Part shown: positions 6,811 to 13,304 of the stretch, piece by piece | Layout of the letters: each line of letters begins with the position of its first letter | Numbering within the stretch: position 1 is the stretch's first letter | Source: Bacillota bacterium | GTDB taxonomy: Bacteria > Bacillota > Dethiobacteria > Dethiobacterales > Dethiobacteraceae | Reading direction: 5' to 3' | Assembly (NCBI GenBank): GCA_012800215.1 | Contig: JAAZJT010000077.1 | Coordinates: 1 to 14,318 of the forward strand | Length of the DNA stretch: 14,318 nucleotides | The notes under the pieces: generated by a model | What the model was told of the DNA's origin: nothing | The model's input: only the letters and a program-made list of their open reading frames with translations | Databases searched by the model: none | Position numbers and translations under genes: made by a program

Positions 6811-7779
6811 TTGATAAGTAAAAAAGTTTTAAAAAGTCTTGCTTTGATATTAGTCTTGCTTATGGTTTCCGGTTGTTCTGGTCCCCCAAATCCTGAAAAA
6901 ACTGTTCAAGACTTTTGGGCGGCATTTAAAGAAGGTGATTTTGAAAAAGCAAATAGCTTCTTGTCTGAAAATATCCAGGTAGACAATGTGGAAGAAAGCA
7001 TTTTGCCTGGTGATCTGGAAACATCTGAAGATGAAATGGCTAAAGAACTACTAAGTAAACTAGATTTATCCGTAAAATCACATGAAACAAAAGGAGATAC
7101 TGCGACTGTACAGGCTATTGTTAGTTGGCCGGACATGGAAATACTGTTTGGTAAATTTTTGGCAGAAGCCCTACCCATAGTTTTCCAGGCATCTTTTTCA
7201 AATGCTTCGCAAGAGGAGATTGATTTATTATTAAAACCTATTTTCCTAGATATTTTAAGTGAAACTCCTATTGTTGAAACACCCCACAAAATAGAACTTT
7301 TCTTGGTAAATAATAATTGGGTTATTTCATCTCGTCCTTTTCCAGATCCTGAGAAAGTATTCAATATTCCAGACTTTGGCGAAGATATGGGAGATGAATC
7401 TGGGAAAGGATCAATAGGTGACGCCCCCATCCATCCTGACGAAATACCATATAAAATAGACATTCTTGAGCCGGATAGTATAGGCAGTGTTTACATGGAA
7501 GCCACGTTTACTAATAACTCAAAGTACCCAATTACCGGCTATGATATGACCATATTGCTTAAAGACAAAAACGAGACGTCATATTTAATGACATACGATA
7601 CGGTAATGCCGGGAGAAACTTCGCCAAAATTCGATGGTTTCGGGCCGGAGACACGAAAACCAGATGATTACGAGGTTATAAAACTAGAGGTAAGTGCCAG
7701 AACAGAAGACAAAAAAACATTATTTATAGAATATGATTTTAAACTAAATGAAGCAACTTGGCATGAATATGAAGAATAA
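6811..7779 (+). CDS. Two-domain putative lipoprotein
   Basis: A 322-residue protein starting with a lipoprotein signal: a basic N-terminus (MISKKVLKS), a hydrophobic core, and the lipobox VSGC with the lipidated cysteine at residue 22. Residues about 28-175 begin PEKTVQDFWAAFKEGDFEKA, typical of DUF4878/NTF2-like lipoprotein domains that sit outside the membrane, and end in a V-N-N-N-W-V-I strand. After an acidic, glycine/proline-containing linker (about 185-220) comes a beta-rich domain with GSVYMEATFTNNSKYPITGY and MPGETSPKF, similar in pattern to FxLYD-type extracellular domains. Function is unknown; surface anchoring is the safe inference. It would be processed by the lspA and lgt products encoded downstream. 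TTG 6811 is supported by AGAGAGGAG (6793-6801); there is no nearby ATG. Codon use is somewhat more A-rich than its neighbours. Confidence 0.8.
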   Translation: MISKKVLKSLALILVLLMVSGCSGPPNPEKTVQDFWAAFKEGDFEKANSFLSENIQVDNVEESILPGDLETSEDEMAKELLSKLDLSVKSHETKGDTATVQAIVSWPDMEILFGKFLAEALPIVFQASFSNASQEEIDLLLKPIFLDILSETPIVETPHKIELFLVNNNWVISSRPFPDPEKVFNIPDFGEDMGDESGKGSIGDAPIHPDEIPYKIDILEPDSIGSVYMEATFTNNSKYPITGYDMTILLKDKNETSYLMTYDTVMPGETSPKFDGFGPETRKPDDYEVIKLEVSARTEDKKTLFIEYDFKLNEATWHEYEE

Positions 7780-7949
7780 TTGGCTAGCCTATAGCTGATC
7801 ATTTTTTTGGATGCGGCAATTAATATAAGGCAAAACACGGCATATACTGCCTTGTAGGAAACTGCTACATCTGCTTTGAACCACTAGTAATCATGAAAAT
7901 ATTGATACATGACAAGGTAAAACTTCTTAAATAAGAGGAGGTACGTTTT

Positions 7950-8333
7950 ATGGCCAGAGTTGAATGGGGGCATATTTGTGATCATGCTTTTTTTGATGAA
8001 CATAAAAAACCCTGTCTAATTGGTATTTTCCAAAATATATTTGCTGCACGTGTTCCGGTAACGCATCCAAGGTGTGCTTTTGTTTTTAGCTTGGCAGGAA
8101 ACCCAGACGAAACAGTTAAAATCAGGATTCAAATCGTGCGGCCAGATGGCAAAGACCCATTAATAGATATAGAAGACCCCAGTTTATCCCTTACTGCATC
8201 CGGATCTGTTACGAATAACATGGTTTTAGAAAATCTTCCCTTACCAGATTTCGGCCCATATGAAATTAGAATCTTTTTAGATGATAAGTTGGAGCACACA
8301 TCAACATTAACAGTTCGCAGGACACCTAAGTAA
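7950..8333 (+). CDS. DUF6941-like small protein
   Basis: 127 residues with no signal peptide or membrane segment. The N-terminal block (HICDHAFFDEHKKPCLIGIFQNIFAARVPVTHPRCAF, seen in parts) and the later GPYEIRIFLDDKLE match the pattern I associate with the uncharacterised DUF6941 family: a cytosolic, beta-rich fold with an L-I-G-I-F motif and a C-terminal strand pair. No catalytic residues stand out. AGAGGAGG lies ahead of ATG 7950 at good spacing. Its stop (8331-8333) overlaps the AAAGGAGGGG Shine-Dalgarno of the next ORF, so the two are probably translated as a coupled pair. Function is unknown; members often sit in accessory regions, which fits here. Confidence 0.7.
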   Translation: MARVEWGHICDHAFFDEHKKPCLIGIFQNIFAARVPVTHPRCAFVFSLAGNPDETVKIRIQIVRPDGKDPLIDIEDPSLSLTASGSVTNNMVLENLPLPDFGPYEIRIFLDDKLEHTSTLTVRRTPK

Positions 8334-8347
8334 AGGAGGGGTTTCCA

Positions 8348-8518
8348 ATTAGTCTTAATTGGGATTTCGTATTAGATGTCGTTGCAAAACTGGCTACGAT
8401 ACTAAGCCTGCCAATTGCTGCATATTCAGCATTGAAAACGCAAAAAGAAGTGACTGCCATTCGAAAACAATGGCAGTCACAAAATCAATCACAATCACAA
8501 AGTCCTACTCAAATCTAA
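8348..8518 (+). CDS. Small membrane-protein ORF with probable ATT start
   Basis: A 56-codon ORF in a frame with no ATG, GTG or TTG at a usable position. The frame opens after an in-frame stop at 8327-8329 and reads VKEGFP, then ISLNWDFVLDVVAKLATILS, LPIAAYSALKTQKEVTAIRK and QWQSQNQSQSQSPTQI. A strong Shine-Dalgarno, AAAGGAGGGG (8332-8341), is six bases before ATT 8348, the only suitable codon at that spacing. The protein would have one hydrophobic helix (about residues 6-28) and a Q/S-rich tail. ATT starts are rare but known (infC, pcnB), usually for poorly initiated or autoregulated genes. Alternatively the original ATG has mutated and this is a young pseudogene. It is coupled to the DUF6941-like gene. 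I recognise no family. Confidence 0.5.
   Translation: MSLNWDFVLDVVAKLATILSLPIAAYSALKTQKEVTAIRKQWQSQNQSQSQSPTQI
8450..8480. repeat. Perfect 12-bp inverted repeat inside the ATT-start ORF
   Basis: GTGACTGCCATT (8450-8461) and AATGGCAGTCAC (8469-8480) are exact reverse complements around the 7-base loop CGAAAAC. No T-run follows (AAAATCAATC), so it is not a standard terminator. A stem this perfect inside a short coding region is unusual; it could be an RNA structure affecting translation or stability, or a protein site. Confidence 0.7.
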
Positions 8519-8546
8519 GCCAAGAATGTATATTTTACTAGTAATT

Positions 8547-8729
8547 CTACGGGGCACTCCGAGTAAGAATAATACCTTGCTTGTCTGACTGAACTTCTTC
8601 TTTAATGAAATATTGGGATATATAAGAAAACGTTTTTGCAGTACCCCCAGTTTCTACCTCATGGTCACACAATTCGGCTTTTCCGTTGTCTTTAATGTAA
8701 TACTGCACCGTTGTAGTGCTGGGTGTCAT
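8547..8729 (-). CDS. Orphan small protein on the minus strand
   Basis: A 60-residue ORF, the only plausible minus-strand gene in the window. It begins MTPSTTTVQYYIKDNGKAEL and continues CDHEVETGGTAKTFSYISQY before ending ILTRSAP. The start at 8729 is preferred over an in-frame ATG at 8780 because AAGGAGG lies eight bases upstream of it on this strand. There is no membrane segment; it has mixed polar and aromatic residues with two acidic patches. A TATAAT hexamer is present on the minus strand at 8814-8809, but I see no convincing -35. I recognise no family. Support is the good Shine-Dalgarno and an uninterrupted frame; its short length leaves room for chance. Confidence 0.5.
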   Translation of the reverse strand: MTPSTTTVQYYIKDNGKAELCDHEVETGGTAKTFSYISQYFIKEEVQSDKQGIILTRSAP

Positions 8730-8881
8730 ATAAACATCCTCCTTCCCATTTTCCCCGGTACTCCCATATTCTCCGAACATACGAAAATTCCTGCCCTTCT
8801 CGTGTAAAATTATATTATCAAATTATTAATGTACTTAGATTCTTATGATAAAATCCCCGTAAATAATATTTCTCATACATA

Positions 8882-8915
8882 AGAGGCTCCCTTCGGGGCT
8901 TTTCTTTTTCTCCTT
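8882..8915 (+). terminator. Possible terminator before the lspA promoter
   Basis: An imperfect hairpin: GAGGC (one bulged T) CCC, loop TTC, then GGGGCTTTT, followed by CTTTTTCTCCTTTTT. The stem is 8882-8903 with a bulge at 8888 and some G-T pairs. If real, it would stop rightward transcripts from the accessory genes before lspA. Confidence 0.4.
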
Positions 8916-9018
8916 TTTCATATATACATATATTGAGGTGAATCCCATTGTAACAAGTAGCAATGTATGTGTTATGCATGGATCTAAACCGCCTTGGGGT
9001 GGTAGTATAGTAAGCAGA

Positions 9019-9047
9019 TTGCGACAATGACCCTGCTATGGTAAAAT
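9019..9047 (+). promoter_or_regulatory. Probable promoter of the lspA-lgt-rluD-pyrR cluster
   Basis: TTGCGA (9019-9024), a 17-base spacer, and TAAAAT (9042-9047): 4 of 6 and 5 of 6 consensus bases with optimal spacing, about 34 bases before the lspA start. The 8781-9018 stretch otherwise shows no gene; a 15-codon ORF at 8962 lacks a Shine-Dalgarno. Confidence 0.6.
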
Positions 9048-9080
9048 AAAGGAAATTGTGCAGCTTTTGGGGTGCTGAAG

Positions 9081-9527
9081 TTGAGAAATTTTTTCATTAT
9101 GGCTGCTATTCTTTGCCTGGATCAGGTATCAAAATGGATCATTAGGCGCAAGATGGTAGTGCGGCAAAGTATACCTGTTGTTAGTAATGTTTTTCACCTT
9201 ACCTATATACGTAACACCGGTGCTGCTTTTTCCCTTTTTGCTAAACATACTAAAGCGCTTATAGTTGCTTCTATCTTAATTATTATGCTGGTTGTTTTAT
9301 CCTTTAATCACCTGACAAAGGGGCATGAACTAATGCGGTTTGCTGTAGCTTTAGTGATCGCCGGAGCGCTGGGTAATCTAATTGACCGCCTGCGTTTTGG
9401 TTATGTTGTTGATTTTATTGACCTGCGATTTTTCCCGGTGTTTAATGTGGCTGATATGGCAATTTTTATAGGAATAGCGCTTTTACTATGGGAAGCGGCT
9501 CATATGCCGCAGGAGAAAGGATATTAA
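9081..9527 (+). CDS. lspA: Lipoprotein signal peptidase II
   Basis: This integral membrane aspartyl protease cleaves the signal peptide of diacylglyceryl-modified prolipoproteins. The 148-residue product has four hydrophobic segments (about 4-20, 58-74, 86-104, 124-140). Family motifs are DQVSKW (D14), RNTGAAFSLF, AGALGNLIDR (D102), GYVVDFID and FNVADMAIF. By crystal structures of relatives the catalytic pair is the Asp of VVDFID (D111) and that of FNVAD (D125). TTG 9081 is preferred over an in-frame GTG at 9072: GGGGTG (9069-9074) is six bases before the TTG, and this start aligns D14 with the B. subtilis protein. The stop abuts the lgt start (TAAATG), so the two are co-translated. The lipoprotein encoded at 6811 is a local potential substrate. 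Confidence 0.95.
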   Translation: MRNFFIMAAILCLDQVSKWIIRRKMVVRQSIPVVSNVFHLTYIRNTGAAFSLFAKHTKALIVASILIIMLVVLSFNHLTKGHELMRFAVALVIAGALGNLIDRLRFGYVVDFIDLRFFPVFNVADMAIFIGIALLLWEAAHMPQEKGY

Positions 9528-10268
9528 ATGTACCCCGTTTTGTTCCGTCTCGCTAATATTGAAGTGTATGCTTATGGTTTTTTACTTGCTATTGCTTTTG
9601 TGATTGGTGCCTTGGGATTGGCTAAAGGTGGGCGTCAAATTGGTTTAGGCGAAGAGAAGTTAGTTAATTTTGCTATTTGGGTTATGGTAGCAACTATTGT
9701 AGGGGCACGTTTGTTTTATGTTTTCTTAGATTTTCCGCGTTATCTTGCTCAGCCCCTTGCTTTTTTTAATATTCGCAGCGGAGGCCTTTCTTTTCATGGT
9801 GGCTTGATTGCCGGTGCTGCTTGTGGTTTATGGTATACTTGGCGCCATAATTTACCGCAGGGCAAAGTGGCAGATTTGACTGCGCCTTGGCTGGCATTAG
9901 GCTATGCAATTGTGCGAATTGGCTGTTTTCTTAACGGTTGCTGCTTTGGCCGCCCCAGCGGACTCCCCTGGGCGCTGCCTTCAGCTTATGGGGATAACAC
10001 ATTGCGGCATCCGACACAGCTCTATTCATTAGCTGCCGGTTTAATAATTTTTATTGTCTTATGGTGGCGCAGGAAGAAAACTCACTTTAATGGCCAACTT
10101 TTTTTAGAGTTTCTCTTCCTTTATAATGTTTATCGTTTTATACTTGAATTTTTCCGTGAGACCGATTTGTATTCTGGTTTTTTAACCTTGGGTCAGGCTG
10201 TCAGTTTGGTGGGAGCGGCAGCCGCTTTCGTAGCTATCTATGTTTGGCCTCTAAGCCGGGGGAAATAA
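9528..10268 (+). CDS. lgt: Prolipoprotein diacylglyceryl transferase
   Basis: This membrane enzyme transfers diacylglycerol from phosphatidylglycerol to the lipobox cysteine, the step before LspA. The 246-residue polytopic protein has the family hallmarks: the N-terminal IEVYAYGFLLAIAF segment, RSGGLSFHGGLIAG with the conserved His at residue 90, and the signature VRIGCFLNGCCFGRP with the conserved Arg at 130 (equivalent to the essential Arg of the GR-x-GNF-x-N motif). HPTQLY follows near 161. The cysteine-rich variant GCFLNGCCFG replaces the proteobacterial GNFINGE and is common in Clostridia. ATG 9528 directly follows the lspA stop, so both enzymes of lipoprotein maturation are made together. 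The rluD gene starts two bases after the stop. Confidence 0.96.
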   Translation: MYPVLFRLANIEVYAYGFLLAIAFVIGALGLAKGGRQIGLGEEKLVNFAIWVMVATIVGARLFYVFLDFPRYLAQPLAFFNIRSGGLSFHGGLIAGAACGLWYTWRHNLPQGKVADLTAPWLALGYAIVRIGCFLNGCCFGRPSGLPWALPSAYGDNTLRHPTQLYSLAAGLIIFIVLWWRRKKTHFNGQLFLEFLFLYNVYRFILEFFRETDLYSGFLTLGQAVSLVGAAAAFVAIYVWPLSRGK

Positions 10269-10269
10269 A

Positions 10270-11187
10270 ATGGAGTTTTTTACTTTTGAAATAGATAATC
10301 AACTGGCGGGAGAGCGCTTGGATCTGGCTGTTACCGCTTTAATGCCGGATTTAACGCGGGCACGTGTGCAAAAATTAATTTTGGCTGGACATGTTTTGGT
10401 TAATAATGTCGAGCGTAAAGCAAACTACCGTGTCCGAGAAGGGGAAAAAGTCGATATAACTATCCCCACAGTTAAAGCTTCTCCCCTGCAAGCGCAAGCA
10501 ATTCCACTGGAAATTTTATATGAAGACAAATCACTCTTGGTGATCAATAAACCTAAGGGGATGGTTGTTCATCCGGCAGCAGGACATACGGGGGGAACAT
10601 TAGTTAATGCGCTGCTGCATCATTGTCAGGATCTTTCCGGTATAGGGGGTGAAGCACGCCCCGGAATTGTCCATCGCCTGGACAAAGACACCTCCGGAGT
10701 TATAGTGATAGCAAAAAATGACCAGGCGCATACGGAACTGGCAAAACAATTCAAGCAGCATAGTGTAACAAGAGAATATGTAGCAATTGTGCACGGCAGG
10801 CTGACAACAAAGCAGGGAACAATTAATGCTGCTATTGCCCGTCATCCGCAGGAAAGAAAGAAAATGGCAGTTACACAGAGTGAAAGGGGCAGGTGGGCAG
10901 TAACTCATTTTAAAGTTCTGGAGCTTTTTAAAGATTATACTTATTTAGCTTTACGTTTAGAAACGGGCCGCACTCATCAGATTCGTGTCCATTTATCTTC
11001 CATCGGGCATCCTGTAGTGGGTGATCCGGTCTATGGCCATAAGAAACAAAAGTTTAAATTGCAGGGACAAGCTTTGCATGCCAGATTGTTAGGCTTTTTT
11101 CATCCTATAGACGGGCACTATTTGGAATTTCACAGTGAGCCGCCTACTGAATTTCAGGAGTTGCTGGACGAGCTGCGTAAGATGTAA
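10270..11187 (+). CDS. rluD: RluA/RluD-family 23S rRNA pseudouridine synthase
   Basis: 305 residues, the usual RluD length. An N-terminal S4 RNA-binding domain (about 12-70; GERLDLAVTALMPDLTRARV, then LAGHVLVNN) precedes the RluA catalytic domain. The catalytic motif GIVHRLDKDTSGV carries the nucleophilic Asp at 138. LLVINKPKGMVVHPA and LETGRTHQIRVHLSSIGHPV are the other conserved blocks. The family isomerises uridines in 23S rRNA helix 69 (positions 1911, 1915 and 1917 in E. coli); in Bacillota this gene (ylyB) typically lies between lspA and pyrR, as here, which favours RluD over RluA or RluC paralogues. Exact target sites cannot be read from sequence. Start ATG 10270 follows the purine-rich GGGGGAAA at the end of lgt, two bases after its stop. 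Confidence 0.88.
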   Translation: MEFFTFEIDNQLAGERLDLAVTALMPDLTRARVQKLILAGHVLVNNVERKANYRVREGEKVDITIPTVKASPLQAQAIPLEILYEDKSLLVINKPKGMVVHPAAGHTGGTLVNALLHHCQDLSGIGGEARPGIVHRLDKDTSGVIVIAKNDQAHTELAKQFKQHSVTREYVAIVHGRLTTKQGTINAAIARHPQERKKMAVTQSERGRWAVTHFKVLELFKDYTYLALRLETGRTHQIRVHLSSIGHPVVGDPVYGHKKQKFKLQGQALHARLLGFFHPIDGHYLEFHSEPPTEFQELLDELRKM

Positions 11188-11206
11188 AAAAGGAAGGTTA
11201 TGGGTA

Positions 11207-11746
11207 ATGCAGGTTAAAAGAAAAATTATGGATGCACAAGCTATTCGGAGGGCTTTAATGCGAATTGCCCATGAAGTTGTAGAATATAATAAAGGCACAT
11301 CTGATTTAGTGCTGGTGGGCATCCGCACGCGTGGTGTGCCGCTTGCGCAACGTATTGCGGGTAATATTGGCCTCATTGAAGGGAAAGAGCCGCCAATTGG
11401 CTTTATTGATATTACTCCTTATCGCGATGATCTTGATTTGTTAATTCACCAGCCGCAGACTGATGGTACTAAGATTGAAGCGGCAATTACTGACAGTAAA
11501 ATTGTTTTAGTGGACGATGTCCTTTTTACCGGACGTACTATCCGCGCTGCGATGGATGCCTTAATGGATTTAGGTCGGCCCAAATCTATACAGCTGGCAG
11601 TATTAGTGGATCGTGGACACAGAGAATTGCCGATTCGTGCTGATTATGTGGGCAAAAACGTACCTACTAGCCGCAAGGAGAGTATAGCTGTAAAATTGGA
11701 GGAAGTTGATGGGGAGGCAGATCAAGTCTTGATAATGGAAGCCTAA
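11207..11746 (+). CDS. pyrR: PyrR: pyr attenuation regulator / uracil phosphoribosyltransferase
   Basis: PyrR binds UMP and PRPP, and in Bacillota attenuates pyr operon mRNA; it also has uracil phosphoribosyltransferase activity. The 179-residue product carries MDAQAIRRALMRIAHEVVE, VGIRTRGVPLAQRI, the PRPP loop IVLVDDVLFTGRT (99-111), and LVDRGHRELPIRADYVGKN, all close to the B. subtilis protein. ATG 11207 is chosen because AAGGAAGG (11190-11197) is placed well and the start matches the family; an ATG at 11200 is in another frame. It is linked to rluD with a 19-base gap, the common ylyB-pyrR arrangement, but pyrP or pyrB does not follow: a DUF421 gene does. The pyr biosynthetic genes must lie elsewhere, if present. 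Confidence 0.95.
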   Translation: MQVKRKIMDAQAIRRALMRIAHEVVEYNKGTSDLVLVGIRTRGVPLAQRIAGNIGLIEGKEPPIGFIDITPYRDDLDLLIHQPQTDGTKIEAAITDSKIVLVDDVLFTGRTIRAAMDALMDLGRPKSIQLAVLVDRGHRELPIRADYVGKNVPTSRKESIAVKLEEVDGEADQVLIMEA

Positions 11747-11830
11747 TATGCTTTGGGTCTCTTTTGTATAAGGCAGCCCCGGTGAAGGCTAAAATAAAAG
11801 GTGACTATCTTTGTACAGGGGTGCTGCAAT

Positions 11831-12535
11831 ATGGCATGGGCATTATTTTACAGAACAGTTTTTATTTATTTAGCGGTTCTTGTGGCTGTACGTATTATGG
11901 GTAAACGTGAAGTGGGAGAGTTGTCTGCTTTCGACTTAGTTGTGGCCATTATGATTGCAGAGTTGGCGGCCATGTCCATGGAACAGATTGACATGCCACT
12001 GTATGAGGCTTTAGTGCCGATATTCACACTTGTTGCTTTAGAAATCTTGCTATCATACTTATGTTTGAAAAGCCATACAATCCGTAACATTATTGATGGT
12101 TCGCCCAGTATAGTAATAGCAAATGGCAAAATCATAGAAAAGGAATTGCGCAAGTTACGTTATAATGTTTCCGACTTAATAGGTCAGTTACGGGAAAAAG
12201 ATGTGCCCAATATTGCTGATGTGCAATATGCTATTTTGGAAACATCCGGTGAACTGAGTGTACAGTTAAAGGCTAATAAGCGGCCGGTAACTCCGGAGGA
12301 TTTAGGTTTACCCACTAAATATGAGGGCATACCTACGCCACTCATTTTTGATGGTCATATTCATTATAATAACTTACGCAATTTACAGCTTGACGAGGGC
12401 TGGTTACTTAAAGAGGTGCGTAAGCAGGGTATTGAGCGGATCGAAGATGTGCTATATGCCAGCCTCGATACTGATGGTAAGCTATATCTTAGTGAAAAGG
12501 AAAATGCTGTCAAAAAGAATAAACCCGCAAGCTAA
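11831..12535 (+). CDS. DUF421 / YetF-family membrane protein
   Basis: 234 residues. The N-terminus holds two to three hydrophobic segments (about 4-22, 33-50 and 59-82; FYRTVFIYLAVLVAVRIMGK then ELSAFDLVVAIMIAELAA), with the R-x-x-GKREVGE-x-x-x-FD motif typical of DUF421. The cytosolic C-terminal half has SPSIVIANGKIIEKELRKLR, VQYAILETSGELSV and WLLKEVRKQGIERIEDVLYA, matching the YetF C-terminal domain. These proteins are common in sporulating Bacillota; YetF relatives have been linked to envelope stress or lipid-related phenotypes, but no reaction is assigned. ATG 11831 is preferred over an in-frame GTG at 11801, since AGGGGTG lies seven bases before it and none precedes the GTG. A small gap of 35 bases separates it from mnmM. 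Confidence 0.88.
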   Translation: MAWALFYRTVFIYLAVLVAVRIMGKREVGELSAFDLVVAIMIAELAAMSMEQIDMPLYEALVPIFTLVALEILLSYLCLKSHTIRNIIDGSPSIVIANGKIIEKELRKLRYNVSDLIGQLREKDVPNIADVQYAILETSGELSVQLKANKRPVTPEDLGLPTKYEGIPTPLIFDGHIHYNNLRNLQLDEGWLLKEVRKQGIERIEDVLYASLDTDGKLYLSEKENAVKKNKPAS

Positions 12536-12570
12536 ATGCAGGTTTAATGTACTTTTTCAGGGAGGGAGAA

Positions 12571-13125
12571 ATGAAGAAACCTTTGCTTTTTGCACAGGAC
12601 CTAGTAAGAGATGCGGTAAAAGCGGGAGAAATTGTTGTTGATGCAACTTGTGGTAATGGCCATGATACAGTTTTTTTGGCCCAATGTGTAGGCGCAGAAG
12701 GGCATGTATATGCTTTTGATATCCAAGAAGAAGCAATAGAGAGCACAAAGAAAAGAATAAAGTCTGCAGGAGTACAGGAGAGGGTAACATTAAATCATGC
12801 TAATCATGCGAACAGGGAAGCCTGGCCTCAAACACAGCTGGCTGCAGTAATGTTTAATTTGGGATATTTGCCCGGAGGGAACCACGCTATAATTACAAGA
12901 GCAGAAACAACCGTATCTGCGCTGCAGATTGCTGTTAATTCTTTAAAAAAGAATGGTATTATAACATTAGTCGTTTATACCGGACATCCGGGTGGAGCGG
13001 ATGAGTATCATGCTGTGCGTAATTTTTGTGCTGCTTTATCACGGCAAAATTTTGCCGTACTGGAGTATCAGTTTATTAATCAGCTTAATCAACCACCATT
13101 ACTCCTTGCAGTTAAGCGTCTTTAA
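12571..13125 (+). CDS. mnmM: YtqB/MnmM-family SAM-dependent tRNA methyltransferase
   Basis: 184 residues with a class I Rossmann methyltransferase fold. The SAM-binding motif I is VVDATCGNGHDT (about 22-33), followed by the acidic VYAFDIQEEA that would hold the ribose, and the family-specific motif FNLGYLPGGN (about 95-104) in the catalytic position. This combination identifies the PF06962 'putative rRNA methylase' family, whose B. subtilis member YtqB has been reported to be MnmM, the methyltransferase that turns the nm5s2U wobble base of certain tRNAs into mnm5s2U. The function is transferred by family, not seen here. ATG 12571 has GGAGGGAG just upstream; an in-frame ATG at 12547 lacks one. 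It follows DUF421 closely and is probably in the same transcript. Confidence 0.85.
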   Translation: MKKPLLFAQDLVRDAVKAGEIVVDATCGNGHDTVFLAQCVGAEGHVYAFDIQEEAIESTKKRIKSAGVQERVTLNHANHANREAWPQTQLAAVMFNLGYLPGGNHAIITRAETTVSALQIAVNSLKKNGIITLVVYTGHPGGADEYHAVRNFCAALSRQNFAVLEYQFINQLNQPPLLLAVKRL

Positions 13126-13201
13126 ATGCGGTTTGTCTTGGCCCAGTTATAAAATACACGTTTTAATATAGGAATAATTAAAAAATTGCATTAATTAGCA
13201 G

Positions 13202-13219
13202 GAAATTTGCCTAAATTTC
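13202..13219. promoter_or_regulatory. Palindrome next to the putative rex promoter -35
   Basis: GAAATTTGCCTAAATTTC is a palindrome with 7-base arms and a 4-base spacer, ending one base before the -35 hexamer at 13220. Position and symmetry suit a dimeric regulator, but I cannot name one. The stretch is A/T-rich, so chance is possible. Confidence 0.35.
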
Positions 13220-13247
13220 TTGAATACAATTTGAACTACGCTATAAT
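13220..13247 (+). promoter_or_regulatory. Probable sigma-A promoter upstream of rex
   Basis: TTGAAT (13220-13225), a 16-base spacer, and a perfect TATAAT (13242-13247). The -35 is a 4 of 6 match. A transcript would begin near 13254 and carry a leader of about 125 bases before the rex ATG, containing the candidate Rex box. Confidence 0.55.
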
Positions 13248-13304
13248 AATGGTAAGTTATGTAATAGGCTTGAAATTATAAGCTTACATTTTTTTCTACC
13301 AATA

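Noticed and set aside
7827..7853. AAGGCA/TGCCTT inverted repeat after the lipoprotein gene
   Set aside because: A 6-bp stem, 15-base loop and no T-run; too weak to call a terminator.
8359..8541. A 60-codon ATG ORF overlapping the ATT-start ORF
   Set aside because: It has no Shine-Dalgarno at usable spacing and a cysteine/serine-rich, incoherent composition; the other frame gives a sensible membrane helix with a strong Shine-Dalgarno.
8613..8807. A plus-strand 64-codon ORF opposite the minus-strand small gene
   Set aside because: No Shine-Dalgarno and it is the reverse shadow of the better-supported 8547-8729 gene.
8818..9027. A minus-strand 69-codon ORF
   Set aside because: Composition is random-looking, no ribosome site, and it covers the possible terminator and the lspA promoter.
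11747..11830. PyrR-binding-loop-like stretch (AGCC...GGCT near 11774-11789)
   Set aside because: Only a 4-bp stem with an 8-base loop; it does not match the ARUCCNGNGAGGYU consensus and no terminator or pyr gene follows.
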